Positions 12,154 to 23,519 are shown, numbered from the stretch's first letter. The stretch is 64,000 nucleotides of DNA from Adiantum capillus-veneris (GCA_014529385.2 CM043960.1:37274781-37338780), one strand, 5' to 3'. A program made the numbers and translations. Notes: generated from the letters alone by a model not told the origin.

Positions 12154-12501
12154 AAACCTTAGTCGCTACTCTTCTTTACCTTTGAAAATTAGTTCTCAAG
12201 CAGCCACACCCGTGGTTTAGACACTGTTGATTGCAAAGATTGCAAAGACTAGTGGAGAGGGTCTAACATTGCTCGGTTGATTATAGTTCCTCTTGAGCTT
12301 GCTAGTAGCTCAATAATGGTAAGCCAAGCCCCGAGAAATTCCATTATTAAAACTATAGTTCCCAACGCTGTACCTCGAACTAAGTCCTTCTCAACCAAGA
12401 TAATAGATCCTTGTCCCACTTACCCTATTGCAATAAACATGCACAACCTTTCATGGAAAACTCAAGGACCTCTCTTCTTAAGCAAGAAAAGAGAAACCAA
12501 T

Positions 12502-12514
12502 AGCTCTGATACCA
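12502..12514 (-). other. chromovirus primer-binding site (tRNA-Met)
   Basis: Minus-strand TGGTATCAGAGCT, two bases from the 5' LTR, is complementary to the 3' end of plant initiator tRNA-Met. Confidence 0.9.
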
Positions 12515-12515
12515 A

Positions 12516-12674
12516 TGTAATGGAAATTGACCCGTGAACTTTGAGAATAGCGGAATTAAGAGAATTAAAAGAGAGCATTTTTGTAAGGCTACTTTGAGAA
12601 CATAGAGGTGAACTTAATTAGAGGTAGCAACATAACCATTACACTTAATTAACTTGGCATGAATAATACTTTTG

Positions 12675-12710
<36 letters not shown>

Positions 12711-14241
12711 TTAGGGAACTTGACAACAGTTAAGGACCGGATTTATGTGAACCTGATCCCCCCTCCAATAGGCTTTTGTATTATAGATTCTCCCATAAAA
12801 ACAGACTTGGTATAATACAATCTTTATGTTCCTTGTGACCTTGGCGATGCTATGAAGATGGAAAGCTTCATGCATCACAAGCATAACACAAACTTTGTAA
12901 AAGCATTAACCATCCCCGGCCTCGGTCCCAAGGCCTCAAACACCTTCGAAGGTAGTGAGAGCTAGCGAGGAATGAGAGTAGGGAAGAGGAAGAAGAATCA
13001 TTCACAGGAGAAAGTAATAGTTCCTCACTTATCATCACTCTTCTTGCTAGCATACATAATAGCATAGTAATGAAGATGGAGAAGATGGCAAGCTTAAGCA
13101 TTGAACCATAGCTCTTGGTTGGATTTGTATTCCATAGCCAAGAGTGTTGGTGTAGGCTCTCAATTTCTCAACAAGCTTGGAGAAGGAGATAGAGTTCCTC
13201 CACTTTCGCCAAGTGAGAATGTGTAGAAAATGAGTGTGTGAGAGAGTGTATACCCCCAAGCACACCCCTTGCTTGCTTTGGTCAACCCCTCCTTGTACCT
13301 CAAGCTTGAAGCTCATTGGACCCCTCTAAGCCTAGCCAATCACGTGCATAATGCATTTCAAGCAACATGGGTAGCATTAGGACAAGTATCCTCCTTACCC
13401 CTTTGAGAGAGAGAGAACTTGAAAATATCTAGATATTTTTTGAATTGAGCTAGAAGCTCATTGGATCCCTCTTTAGCCCAGCCAATAGGATTCAAGCACA
13501 CCATGTGGCTAAGCATAAGGAGAGCTTGACATGTGACCATGTGTCCCTTGAGAAAGGGGATACCCTTTGGGTGAGTGGGAGGTTAAGTCAAAGATTCCCC
13601 TAACTTTGGGTCTTTTCTCCTCCTTTGTAGGGTCTCTTCTTGACTCAAGCACCTTACCCCCCATGCATGGGAAGCTTCTCAAACACCTTCCTCATCAAGC
13701 ATGACAAGCTTCTCAAGCACCTTCATCATCAAGCATGACAAGCATCTCAAACACCTTAGTCAGCAAGCACGACAAGAACCTCACCTTATTCATCAAGCAT
13801 GACAAGCACCTCAAGCACCTTCATCACCAAGCATAACAAGCACTTCAAGCTTGGACTAGGTTCCCACCTCAAGTATAGCCCTACATTGCCTAAGGTCTAA
13901 GGCACTAACCTTGGAGGTCTTTAATGAAGCTAACCCCAAGGTCTTTTAAGCTCCATTAGATGCACGTTTCTCTTTGATAGATTACATCCTTTTGGACCCC
14001 TATTGAGATGTAACCATCTCTTCTCTTGGTCCCTTGTTGAAGAGCACATTGCTCTTTGGTAGACCGTCTCCTTTTGGACCCGTATTGAGATGTAACTATT
14101 CTTCTTTTAGTCCCCTGTTGAGATAGATCTAGAAGCACATACTTATATCCTAACTTTTGTTCCCGTTTATTCTCCCATATTAAATGATCAATTTAATATG
14201 AGAAAATCATTTGGATTAGCTAGATATTAGATTTTATGACA
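12516..14241 (-). repeat. chromovirus 5' LTR (1,726 bp)
   Basis: Pairs with 5232-7451, with the same TGTAATGG...TATGACA ends. It has a GA tract at about 12677-12707 and a single 204-bp unit. Confidence 0.88.
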
Positions 14242-14302
14242 CAAGATGACTGCAATAACAAAAAAATCCTTTTTATTTCTGTCGGTCTTGGAATTGACAC
14301 AC

Positions 14303-14307
<5 letters not shown>

Positions 14308-14375
<68 letters not shown>

Positions 14376-14402
14376 CGCTCGTGCACGTGCACGTGCACGT
14401 GC
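14308..14402. repeat. compound (TC)n-(GC)n-(GTGCAC)n microsatellite
   Basis: About 53 bp of TC, then nine GC units (14361-14378), then GTGCAC repeats to 14402. The second half is alternating purine-pyrimidine apart from a short break. Confidence 0.95.
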
Positions 14403-15530
14403 CATTTTCTCCTCGAAGCCCTCAAGAAATCTTTGTAGATTCCTATCCAAACAAATAGGTTCAAAATTGAGCAAACTTACTCACTTTGAAATTAAGACAT
14501 TAAGTAGTTACAAAAAAATATATTCAATATGTTTGGACGATCTTTTGTAAATACTTTTATATAATGACATGCATGATTGTTTAAGGCTCTAATCTCCTTC
14601 CATGGGAGATGAGATAGAGCAAGATTTACCGTAAGAAAGCATGCTTTTAGATCCCTTTTAATGAGGTTCTCTAAGAATGCATAAGCAATTAATTAATAGT
14701 TCAAAGTCTTTTAAAATGTGTATTTCTAAGCTTTATGACTATCCAATTAAAGATGATAATTATCCATTTTTATTTTTTGTACCTTAATTGTTATGGGTAA
14801 AATCCGTGCACTTTTAATCTTTCATAGCAATTAATAGCTTAAATTTTGTAGATCTACCCTTTACATTAGGGATTAAGTTAAACGTTTCTTTTAAACACTT
14901 CGTGTCTCTCTCTCTCTCTCTCTCAATATGAGTTTTAATCTTTTTTTTTGAAATCACTTTTAAATCTCATGACCTTCAATAGTCACTTTTTTCCCTTTTG
15001 AAGGCCCATGTGAAAACTTCACCTTGTTTCAAGCATAGAGCCAGCAACAAGTACCCATAATGGTTTTATACTGAGAATAAGTACCCATAGTGGTACTATT
15101 AAGGTCATACAACCGTAGTAGGTACATGTAAAGGTGCTATCAAAATAATGGTTATAATTTAGGTACTGTAAAGGAGCCAATAGTAAGTACCCATAATGGT
15201 ACTATAATGGTTATATATAAATAGTAAGTATCCATAATGGTAGTGAGAACCCATGGTGATGCTGTAATGGTTACATTTAAGTACCACCTTATGGCTCCAT
15301 TGGAAAGCAAACTATGAGTTAGCTAGATGCTGTCACTAAAGTCCAAGGGGGAAATGAAAATGGACGTGCTTCAAAATCCTACTCTTCACTCTTCATTGGA
15401 TTCTCAATTCCCCTCACCTAAAAAGCCTGAGTAATTCAACTTTTGACAGAATTTTCATTTGGAATGAATTGGAGGCACGTAGTGGCAGAATCTGCAACGG
15501 CAAACATCATCATCTAGAGTCGTGTGCAAA
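14403..15530. repeat. intergenic DNA with AGTACCCATAATGGT repeats
   Basis: No gene. Between 15048 and 15290 short variants of AGTACCCATAATGGT-ACTATAATGGTTATA recur at least six times at irregular spacing. A related group lies near 4297-4345, on the other side of the chromovirus. Confidence 0.55.
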
Positions 15531-15559
15531 AGCAAATGGACTCAACAAGGTTAATAGTG

Positions 15560-15830
15560 GAGTCAGATTTCACACGTAGTTTGGGAGCACTGGATTGCCA
15601 AGGCTCACCGTTTCATGTCCAAGGACATCTCAAACTCAAGGGAGGTTACTAGTGGAGTCACACTTTACATGTCATTAAGGAGTGAAGTGCCATTTGGGAG
15701 CACTGGAATGCCAAAGCTCACCATTACATGTCCAAGGACACCTCAGATCCAAGAGAGATCACTGCGCCTACCTTGTCGTTTTGGAGCACTGGAATGCCAA
15801 GGCTCATCATTTCATGTTAGAGCTCTTGTG
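15560..15830. repeat. ~90-110-bp tandem repeat, three copies
   Basis: GGGAGCACTGGATTGCCAAG and its variants start near 15584, 15696 and 15783, each followed by GCTCA-C--TT-CATGTCCAAGG. The plus-strand open frame at 15615-16022 follows from this repeat and has no recognisable domain. Confidence 0.75.
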
Positions 15831-16750
15831 AAAACCTTTGACATGACCATAGGTAATGGGAATAGGTTAAGGTTTGAGGTGCAAAGACTATTGTTAACTG
15901 AGGAAGCTTCCGATGCAACCCTTGGGCAGACTGCACCATCAACCACAAAACCCACATCTCCAACATTAGGTATGTATTCTTGGTCTGTGAAATCCACGCT
16001 CAGAATGGAAAATTGGCCTTGAAGTCAAGATCAAAATGAAAATTGACAACGCCCTTGTGCTCGACTCTCGAGCATACTCTCCCCATTGGGTAAGAGAAAA
16101 CCCTGGGTGGCTTGGCCAGGGTTTCGCACCTAATATCAACATGTTGATGGTGAGTCTCCATGGTCAACTTAGTGGAAGCTCGTAGCTACAATCACCATCC
16201 AAGGACACTCCACCCCCACCCACATGACAGAAACTGCATTAGTTATTAGGAGATTTGCATAGGAAGGCAAACGAAAAAAATCCCTTCTCAACAACTGATC
16301 CTTCAATCACAATTGTGAATTCCTATGCAACTATACATTAACCATTACTATTTGCTTAAGAGGTAATAACATCTACCACAGTCCAGACAATTTTCACTTG
16401 CAGAATATCCTTGTCAAATTGTCCAAGGTCTCATTTTCTCTCATAATAATTATGCTTGTTATAGATAACAAGCATTACAAGCAATGAAAATATTCCACAG
16501 AACCACCCAACCAAGAACATTTACTCTCACAGCCATACCTCAAACCCTCTCCAAAAGCTATACTGTTGATTTCGCCTCAGCCTCGAGAGATCATAGCAGG
16601 TAGGCCATGCAAGAAATATCATATAACCACCAGACGACTGCACTCTCTACTTAAATATCCTGAAGAGTTAATTGCTTCATAATGGATTGGTGCTCATTGC
16701 TCCAGCTTAAGTGTAAGCATCGTGAAACTCGTTAGATAAATTTGATTGCA
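15831..16750. other. unassigned, probably includes the 3' UTR of the SPEAR-like gene
   Basis: No other coding signal is convincing. The part just below 16750 lies directly downstream of the minus-strand stop codon and should contain its 3' UTR. Confidence 0.4.
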
Positions 16751-19417
16751 CTAGATTGATAATCGCAACTCCAAGTCCAAGGACTCATCTGTGCTGCTGT
16801 CTTGCAGGAGAGCTTCCATCTTGTCACATGCAAAAAAATCAGAAAATCCAACTTTTCTTTGCAAAGGGGTATGAACAAAGCTTGGTTGCAAAGGCATCGC
16901 GTCGCTATTCACTGTTTTAGAAGCTGATGATAAGCATGAGCTCCTGACCTGTTCAGTTTACAAACAGTAGATCTTGGATTTCTTATCACCACTCTACTCT
17001 GACAATCGAAGAATTGAAGGAAAAAAACAACGCGGAATGCACCAATAGAAATATGAGCAGCAACACCAAGCTGACAAAAATCAAGTATGTACCTGCTCTA
17101 AAATGATTTGTTGAGAATACCAGGGACTGGCACTACTCCTTGAGACAGGATGGTTGCCACAACCTCCAGATCTGAAAGGAATATTTCGAATCGAGGAAGA
17201 AGAGGGACCCAGAGTTAGAAAATCACCAGGTGCTTCCACCTCCCGGGCTGCAGGATTGATGCTTTGTTTATGAAGGCTCAAGAAAGCAGCCGCACTGGCA
17301 CATGCATCGGAAAAGGGCCGGTCCACCTTTGTGAAATCACACTGGCTGCAGGACTTATCTGAAACCAATCCCTTACATCTACTCTCGTTGAATTTTTCAG
17401 AACTATTTCCAGACGAGAAGTTCCAGTCATTCCTGCCAGCACATTAAAAGTTCAGACTCCCTTCTAGCTGCACAAGCCACTTAAGAGTGTACCAAATACA
17501 GACAAGTCCAAATTTTCCATGAAGGTACTAAGAAAGAGAGTAAAAACAAGACACAAACTCTCCAAAACTGTCCAATGTACAAGCTATCACTACAGAAGTC
17601 CTTGAAAGTAGGTATAGACACAAGAACTGCATTCTGCAGGATTCGAAGTATACAAAGAACAAAAGAGAGAAAGCTTTGAAAGGAATGTACCTGATGGTAA
17701 AAGGTAACGTTATATTGGGGTCTTGCTCTGTCAATTCAGACTCCATCTCATCAAAAGAAGTGTTCAAATCAACGCCTATGAAAGCTTCCGCTTGTCGAGA
17801 AAGCTCTTGAGTGCATGCCCATGAGCGCTTCCTGTTGACTACCTAGTAAGATGACCTCATACATTAAATTCCCTTGTAAGGAATAGGTTTTGCAATCACT
17901 TCTCCACATCATGATAAATCCACAGCATCAAATGCAACTTGATGCTGAAACATATGCAGTAAAAATAGTGTAACCAAGAATAACGACATCTACAGACCCA
18001 CACATCTAGTATTCCCTATATCTGTGGAAGACTCACAGGCTAATGTGGCATTTTCAGACAAGTACAATCCTGTGCTTTTATTTTCATAAGACACGTGCGA
18101 AAGAAGCCTCATCAAGGACAGCCGCCTCGTGAGTGCACATAACTTTAACTAAGCCATTTGTTGGTGCAGATGTTTGAAGATCAACAAATTGAGTAGGTCC
18201 AAAGGCTGCACAAATGCAATGCAGCTTATTCAAATAAACGAAAAGGTATTTTTCTACCTTGTCCACAGGACACCAGGTTGGGCATAATGACATATTTTGG
18301 AAAGAAGAGAGCTCCTTCATCTGGATTCCGACAGAAACAATTGCTACCTACAATATTCAGCTGTCAGCTTTCAACGCATCTTTGAAAAATATATGCTGAG
18401 ATTATATCATGTGACATAAAGAGGTTAGGCAGACCAAATGAGCTGCATTGACCATACCGGTGGAGATTCCAGCTGGGTTCTTGGCGAACTATGCACATCG
18501 AAGACCCTGTCAGGTTGAGACCTCAGACATGAGTCAGTAATTGGTGCTGAGCAACCATCACTCTGCATAAAGAGCTTTCCCATGGATAAGTGAAGGCTCC
18601 CCGTTTCCCCATGGAAGTTTGCAATGGCAGCATTGCCACAATTTGGGACACTTTGATCTTGACTTTGCATCTTGGAACCATTCTCATCGCAGCGTGCAGA
18701 AGAAAGATCCGTGCTTGAAGAGTCCTTCTCTATGTTGGGTTCCCTGTCATAAAGATGGTTGAGCCATGATTTCTCAACTAAGGATGCAGACGATGCGCAT
18801 GTAAGAAGCGGAGAAAGTCTGCTCTCAGCAGAAGAAGGCCTCAAGTGCGTGGTGGCAGGGCTGCATAGGTCATGCACTTGTGACATAGGCGAAGTAGAAG
18901 GTTCATCATCAGCAGGCAATTGATGCAGGGGAAGAAGTAGAGGTAACGTCCTAGTCTGGCCTCTGTTGGCCAAGGTGGCGAGAGGAAAAAGGCTATTTTG
19001 CACAACATTGAGCTGGACAGGTGGGAGGGGGAAGTGCGGCTCTGCAAAACTAAACTTTTCGTAAGAAGGTTCCACGTGCTTGATCTGTCTTGGCAAGCAG
19101 TGGGGAGAGTTCTGGCTTTGATGGTGGGGCTGAAGGAATTTTTGGTGCTGATAATGAAGATACGGCGCCTGTTGGTTCTTTTGTTGAAAGTGGATGTAAT
19201 GGCTCTGGTGATGAAGGTTCTGCTGCTGTAGAGACGCCAAGCAAGCAGCCTCCTGCTGTTTGCTCTGCTCTTCTAAGCGTAGCTTCTCCAGCTGCGCAAC
19301 ACCAAGTCCTCGTTGGGGGTGCTTCTTGGGGGCATTCTTTGGCTTGCGTGATCGAGAGCGCGGGCGTGACAGAGAAGGCTCCGGAGGCTGATCGGCATTT
19401 GGATCGCGATCAAGCAT
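16751..19417 (-). CDS. SPEAR / SPOROCYTELESS-like EAR-motif transcriptional adaptor
   Basis: Five exons can be joined in frame: 19417-18458, 18347-18258, 17842-17691, 17432-17093 and 16948-16751. All four introns are GT-AG (110, 415, 258 and 144 bp) and phases match, including the split Arg codon between exons 3 and 4. The product is 579 aa. Residues 18-32 are basic and NLS-like. Residues 33-50 (HPQRGLGVAQLEKLRLEE) are the family's SPL motif. Residues 52-110 are Gln/His-rich. Exon 3 has a DLNTS patch (375-379). The C-terminus LDLELRLSI (571-579) is a classic L-x-L-x-L EAR motif. In Arabidopsis, SPL/NZZ, TIE and SPEAR proteins use these ends to bind TCP factors and recruit TOPLESS corepressors in the nucleus. 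Start: the Met at 19417 precedes MLDRDPNADQ; an upstream in-frame Met at 19465 adds 16 uncharacteristic residues. It is much longer than the usual angiosperm ~200-310 aa. Exon 2 is the least certain part. Confidence 0.87.
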
Positions 19418-19504
19418 GATGATAGTCGAGATGACAATGCTGAAGAAACGTAGAGAGAAGCACAAACAGGACGCTTCCGTTCCACACTAAGGCAAGAACC
19501 CTCT

Positions 19505-19508
19505 CGCT

Positions 19509-19559
<51 letters not shown>

Positions 19560-19572
19560 AAAAAAAAAAAGA
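19505..19572. repeat. (TC)n-(CA)n-A(n) microsatellite in the SPEAR 5' region
   Basis: A compound microsatellite 90-155 bp upstream of the start codon, hence in the 5' UTR or core promoter; on the coding strand it reads T-rich, (TG)n, (GA)n. GA-rich 5' UTR tracts are common in plant genes. Confidence 0.85.
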
Positions 19573-20707
19573 AACGGGTGCACAGTCAGTCAGCAGAGCT
19601 TGAGCTCTTCGCTATGGCGCATCCGTTTCCCCTAAACAGAAATGATACAGAGAGTCTTGTTACACATCCAGAAAGCTTGAGCTGCTGGGCTAGCTATGGC
19701 CCCTGTAAGAAAAAGCAATGCTCTTTATGTGAGTAGGGACCTTTCTTCTTCTAAGGAGTCGAGGACCCGGCATTCATTGGCTACCTTTGTTAAAGCGAAT
19801 TTTTGAGAATCCAAAATCAGTTATAACATAGGTTCGCTTCTTTTAACTGGCAGATTGCAGTATTTATAACCTTGAAAGCTCAAGGTTCTCTTGTGGTTCG
19901 CACATATCAGAGTGATGAGGTCCCAATGGTAGTTTGTATCTCATGGCCCCGGCCCGGATGGGTCGTCAAGGGGGCTCATGCACACAATAGAGGTAAGTTC
20001 TAAGTTGGAGTAGAGAGACAATCTTTGACCACGCCCCCTCCTCCCATGCAACTTGCAAGCTTGTCCTTATGCATCATATTTACCGCATAACTCACCACAA
20101 TGTCTAAGAATGGCATAGTGAGAGACAAAGCACATATCTTATTGGCGGACATATAATCCTTGTAGACATCCTTAACACCGCTCAAAACTATCACCATGTT
20201 GCTATGTTATGTAGTCATACACAATGGGAGCATTCTCATTGTTCTTGTCCTTCGCATCTAGCATCATGTGCATTAGGCGCTTTATTCGACACTAGCTATT
20301 CATCTTCTTGAAAATTTCCCTACACATTCCTATGCTTCTTCTTGCTTTTGTGCACAACACCATCAATACACACCTTTTTCTAGCCTATGGAACCCATAAA
20401 CGGTATCCCATATGCAGGATTCGCCATATTCATGAAATGTGCACTTCCTTAACTTCAAGTAAAGCTTATTACACATATAATTTAAGAGCAAGGCAATATG
20501 CTTCACAAAACTAAGAACTCTTAGATGTGTATATGGTGGAGGCTTTCTAGACCATCCCTCTTTTTACAAACTCCTTATTGAAAGACTTACTAGGTGATTG
20601 ATTAATCAATTTAATAGCTATTGGACAAATTCCATGAGGCAATCTTGCATTATACAACATGCTACACCCTGTCTCATGAATAGATGATTCGTTCAATTAG
20701 TAATAGT
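19573..20707. other. upstream intergenic DNA
   Basis: Expected to hold the SPEAR-like gene's promoter. A minus-strand frame at 20000-20197 has no recognisable motif. Nothing else can be supported. Confidence 0.4.
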
Positions 20708-21245
20708 TGTCATGTATATGGTAGTGATGTGTGTGAACATACTTAAGATCGTCATCAAGGCACTTTTTTCCCTTCCCAAGAGGTTCTTTCTCCCCGTACT
20801 TTGTAAATACGTCCATTATTCTAAGATTAACACTTAGTAATTGACTCTCTATTGTGTGTTGTAGGTGTAAACTCACATTACAATTTTGATACCTTGTTGC
20901 TTCTTTTCAATTGTGGGAATACAAATCGAAGTCCAAATGAGACTAATGTTCAACCTATGCAGGTTTCAAGTGATGTCACAGATGAGCCTATTTCTAATGC
21001 AAATGCAAATGATGCACTTGATGAGGACAGGGTTGAAAATGAGGAAGCCAGAGGTATGCCAAAATGACTAATGCACACTTGTGTGACAATATAGTGGATG
21101 TACCTTTGTCTAGTCGTACTCGTTCAGGTTCTCATCATGCTTCTTATGCATTAGATTGTTATGCTCTGGTTGTGTCAAGTACGTGTGACGAGATTGAACC
21201 TTTTACATTTGATGCTGTAGACCCGAAATTCTGTAACTTCAAATA
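20708..21245 (+). mobile_element. copia scrap: LTR piece fused to a pol piece
   Basis: 20708-20862 matches the first ~150 bp of the copia LTR at 59736 (TGTCATGTATATGGTAGTGATG...). It passes straight into 20870-21245, which matches the linker between integrase and RT of the 59.7-kb element (NVQPM, DEEARGMPK and SSRTRSGS-HASYA-DCYALVVSS are recognisable). Normal order would put several kilobases between these pieces, so this is a rearranged fragment. A stop follows GMPK. Confidence 0.8.
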
Positions 21246-21632
21246 ACAACTCACAATGATTATTTTGGAGAGAGCAATGTTTTGAAATCCACCTCGGATC
21301 TTACTTACCCTACTCCTAGGTTCTCATGCAATGGGGTTGTGGAAAGTGTCCACAAACACTCGTTTTCTTGTTTTTTATGGTTTTCTGAGCATTGATCTTA
21401 AGACTTGTGTCGTCTATCAATCATTCTCAAAATCCTAATCTAATTCTACAATCCTACAATCCTAAAGGCACTCAGCAAGTACAACTTACCTCCAAGCTAC
21501 CTCTACACAGCAAAAGACGACAATCTTAAGCTATACGGTTTTTTAAAAAGAAAGTTTTAACTCTATGAGATCCTATAGGAAGTTAAAGGATAACTTCACA
21601 AGAAGCTCGTGTTTTTCTCTAGTTTAATTCTC
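21246..21632 (-). other. truncated leader of a second gypsy lineage
   Basis: Lies between a primer-binding site and a copia scrap. No coding signal is seen; it is taken as the 5' untranslated leader of the element whose LTR follows. Confidence 0.4.
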
Positions 21633-21655
21633 TTCGATCCCTGGTAGCAGCGCCA
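21633..21655 (-). other. primer-binding site, tRNA-Asp type
   Basis: Plus-strand TTCGATCCCTGGTAGCAGCG plus CCA resembles the 3' end of plant tRNA-Asp with about four changes. It lies two bases from the TG of the adjacent LTR, as a minus-strand element requires. Confidence 0.65.
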
Positions 21656-21657
21656 AA

Positions 21658-22571
21658 TGTGGGACGAGTGTCTAACCTCACTCCTATTTTATTGCAGATT
21701 TAGCGAGAACCACGATTAAATTGTCAATCCATGGGATGAAGCTGACTCGACTAGTGCATAGAGGCTACAAGAGGTTGTCAATCTCTCGAAAAACAACAAA
21801 AAACTCGCATCTAACTCAAGTTACACTCAAGTGACTGAAATCATCAAAAGCCAATCGCTCATCGACAAACAAATCACATCCGTTACAGCATCAAATGACA
21901 TCCAAACGTAACGAAACTTCTAAGACATGTTTATAAGACCTAAGCACACATGCTTATGGTCTCAAATCCCACTATAGATCAAGTGAAAAAATCACGATTA
22001 TTAACAGCAGTGGATTTTTGACCTAGTCGTTTTCGACCCAGAATGCACCTAAATGCTTAACCCCAATACCCCGTCTATGCTTAATTTTTTATTTTGAAGT
22101 GTAAATTCCTACTTATGATGAAATTAGGCGGCAGGTCGGCGACGCCAAAAGCTACTAAATACCGTGAAGTGTTTACGTCAATGCGGAGAGCTCTTAACTG
22201 CGGCTTCAATGCAACAAACGCGATTGCAATGTGACAATCTAAGAGGGAGTAGGAAGTGCGAGAAGGAGAGAACTGAGCACCGTTATCTCACGCTATGTAT
22301 TTCATTATCCAAAAACTTGATAATAACTTATAAAAAATGGCTTTTATACCTTAGCCAAGGTTTTTGGTGGTCAAAACTAATAATCTGGGAGCTCTAACTG
22401 AAGATGGGTAATGACAGGTTGATACAATCTGGATGCTTGTAACTGCGACTCATCTATTACAAAGTTTATCCGCAAAATAGGAGTTACAATATTCCCAATT
22501 TATCAAAACTAATAAGTGTTTTTACAATGAGAGCTCTGAAAAATGGTATCCGAGTTAGCTTGCTGCTAACA
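21658..22571 (-). repeat. gypsy LTR (right end tentative)
   Basis: Starts TGTGGGACGAG next to the primer site. It shares CAAGTGACTGAAATC and a TTATACCTTAGCC-like phrase with the LTR of the 18.9-kb element, so the two are related. CTGCTAACA at 22571 is a plausible end but no partner LTR is present to confirm it. Confidence 0.55.
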
Positions 22572-22604
22572 AGAGCACCTAACTTGGGGACTATTTTAAA
22601 AGAT

Positions 22605-22614
22605 CTATATAAGG
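22605..22614 (+). promoter_or_regulatory. TATA box of the histone H3-like pseudogene
   Basis: CTATATAAGG lies 50 bp upstream of the ATG at 22655, consistent with a short 5' UTR. A linked promoter argues against a simple reverse-transcribed copy. Confidence 0.6.
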
Positions 22615-22654
22615 TCCTTTTCTAAACATTTGTCATTACAATAGAGAGTTATTC

Positions 22655-23519
22655 ATGGCTCGGACCAAGCAAACCCCCAAATCGCATATCTTGGAGGACA
22701 TCGTCAAGCATCAATCTCTATGCCATAATAGCAACAAGAAGAGAAACATGAAGAGAAAGTGCAACAAACACAAGCTCTTAGCCCCACCAAAGAAACATCA
22801 ACAACCCAAGGCATCCACACAACCACTATTACTACAACGGAGCAAAGTAGATATTCTTTGGCAATCAAAAAAGCCTTTCCTACCAAGGCACCCTAAGGTT
22901 CAAGCACCACACACCTCTACAACAAAAAGTAACCTACATCCTTCATCACCAGAGACCAGAGAGGATTGAGTCTCATGGGAGCATGATGAAATCCCTCTCG
23001 TTCACTATATTATAGGTGGGGAAAAATCTCGTAAACCTCCAAACCAACCTCAACAACAACATAGAGGATGATGATGGAGAAGACACTCAAGATGATGAGC
23101 TGCAGCAAATCTAGAACAACCAATGGTGACAAGAGCAAGAAATAATCACAAGAATAGGATTTACAAAAAACAAAAGAAGGCAATTTCAAAGAGGGCACAA
23201 AGTGCCACAGCCTTGCCTAGGCATGCTCGCAAAGTGCGTGACTTTAGTTGAGCATTTGAAGAGATAAGCTACTACCAAAAGAGTACAAAGTTGCTCATTT
23301 GAAAAGCACCATTTTCACGTCAATAAAGAGATACTCAATAGCTATCAGTGCAAGTTCAGGAGGATGGAAGTGGCTCTTAAGGCCGTCCAAGAATCTACAG
23401 ATGCATACCTGGTTGGTCTATTTGAAAACACAAATCTTTGTGCTATTCATGTGAAACGGATCACCATTCAAACGAAGGATATGTAGCTAGCTATATGGCT
23501 ACGACATGAAAGGCACTAG
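22655..23519 (+). pseudogene. degenerate histone H3-like gene, possibly CENH3, long tail
   Basis: The ATG starts MARTKQTPKS, close to the H3 tail MARTKQT. The same frame, with stops, reaches HARKVRDFS-AFEEI then YYQKSTKLLI-KAPFSR at about 23222-23317, matching H3 from the R-P-G-T-V-A-L-R-E-I helix through R-Y-Q-K-S-T-E-L-L-I. After one frameshift near 23315 the fold continues in another frame: KEILNSY, AVQESTDAYLVGLFENTNL, CAIHVKRITIQTKDM, stop, LA, ending RHERH and a terminal stop at 23519, exactly where H3 ends. KAPFSR and KDM are more like CENH3 than canonical H3; loop 1 has canonical H3 length. The tail is about 189 codons against ~39 in H3, so an unrecognised intron is possible. In-frame stops at a CGA and a CAG position suggest C-to-T decay. 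It is not functional as read. Confidence 0.82.

Larger units (their letters stand above)
5232..14241 (-). mobile_element. decayed Ty3/gypsy chromovirus, both LTRs, TSD CAAGA
   Basis: This is an LTR retrotransposon read on the minus strand: its 5' LTR is the right-hand one (12516-14241) and its 3' LTR the left-hand one (5232-7451). Both LTRs begin TGTAATGG and end TTATGACA on the plus strand. The five bases before 5232 and after 14241 are both CAAGA. A tRNA-Met-type primer site (minus strand TGGTATCAGAGC) abuts the right LTR, and a purine-rich tract abuts the left. Between them lie broken gag, protease, RT, RNase H, integrase and chromodomain segments in the order expected of a chromovirus. 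Many stops, frameshifts, a deleted RT core and a secondary insertion in gag make it non-autonomous. Confidence 0.9.

Noticed and set aside
14236-14550. Overlapping open frames with Leu-Ser and Arg-Ala repeats
   Set aside because: Translations of the CT/GC microsatellite, open in several frames at once.
18084-18257. Extension of SPEAR exon 2 as the main product
   Set aside because: Splicing at AAG|GTAGAA keeps phase with exon 3 and leads to the conserved EAR end; kept only as a possible isoform.
22655-22969. An intact 104-aa protein starting MARTKQTPKS
   Set aside because: The same frame runs on past stops into a decayed histone fold, so it is the tail of a pseudogene rather than a short gene.
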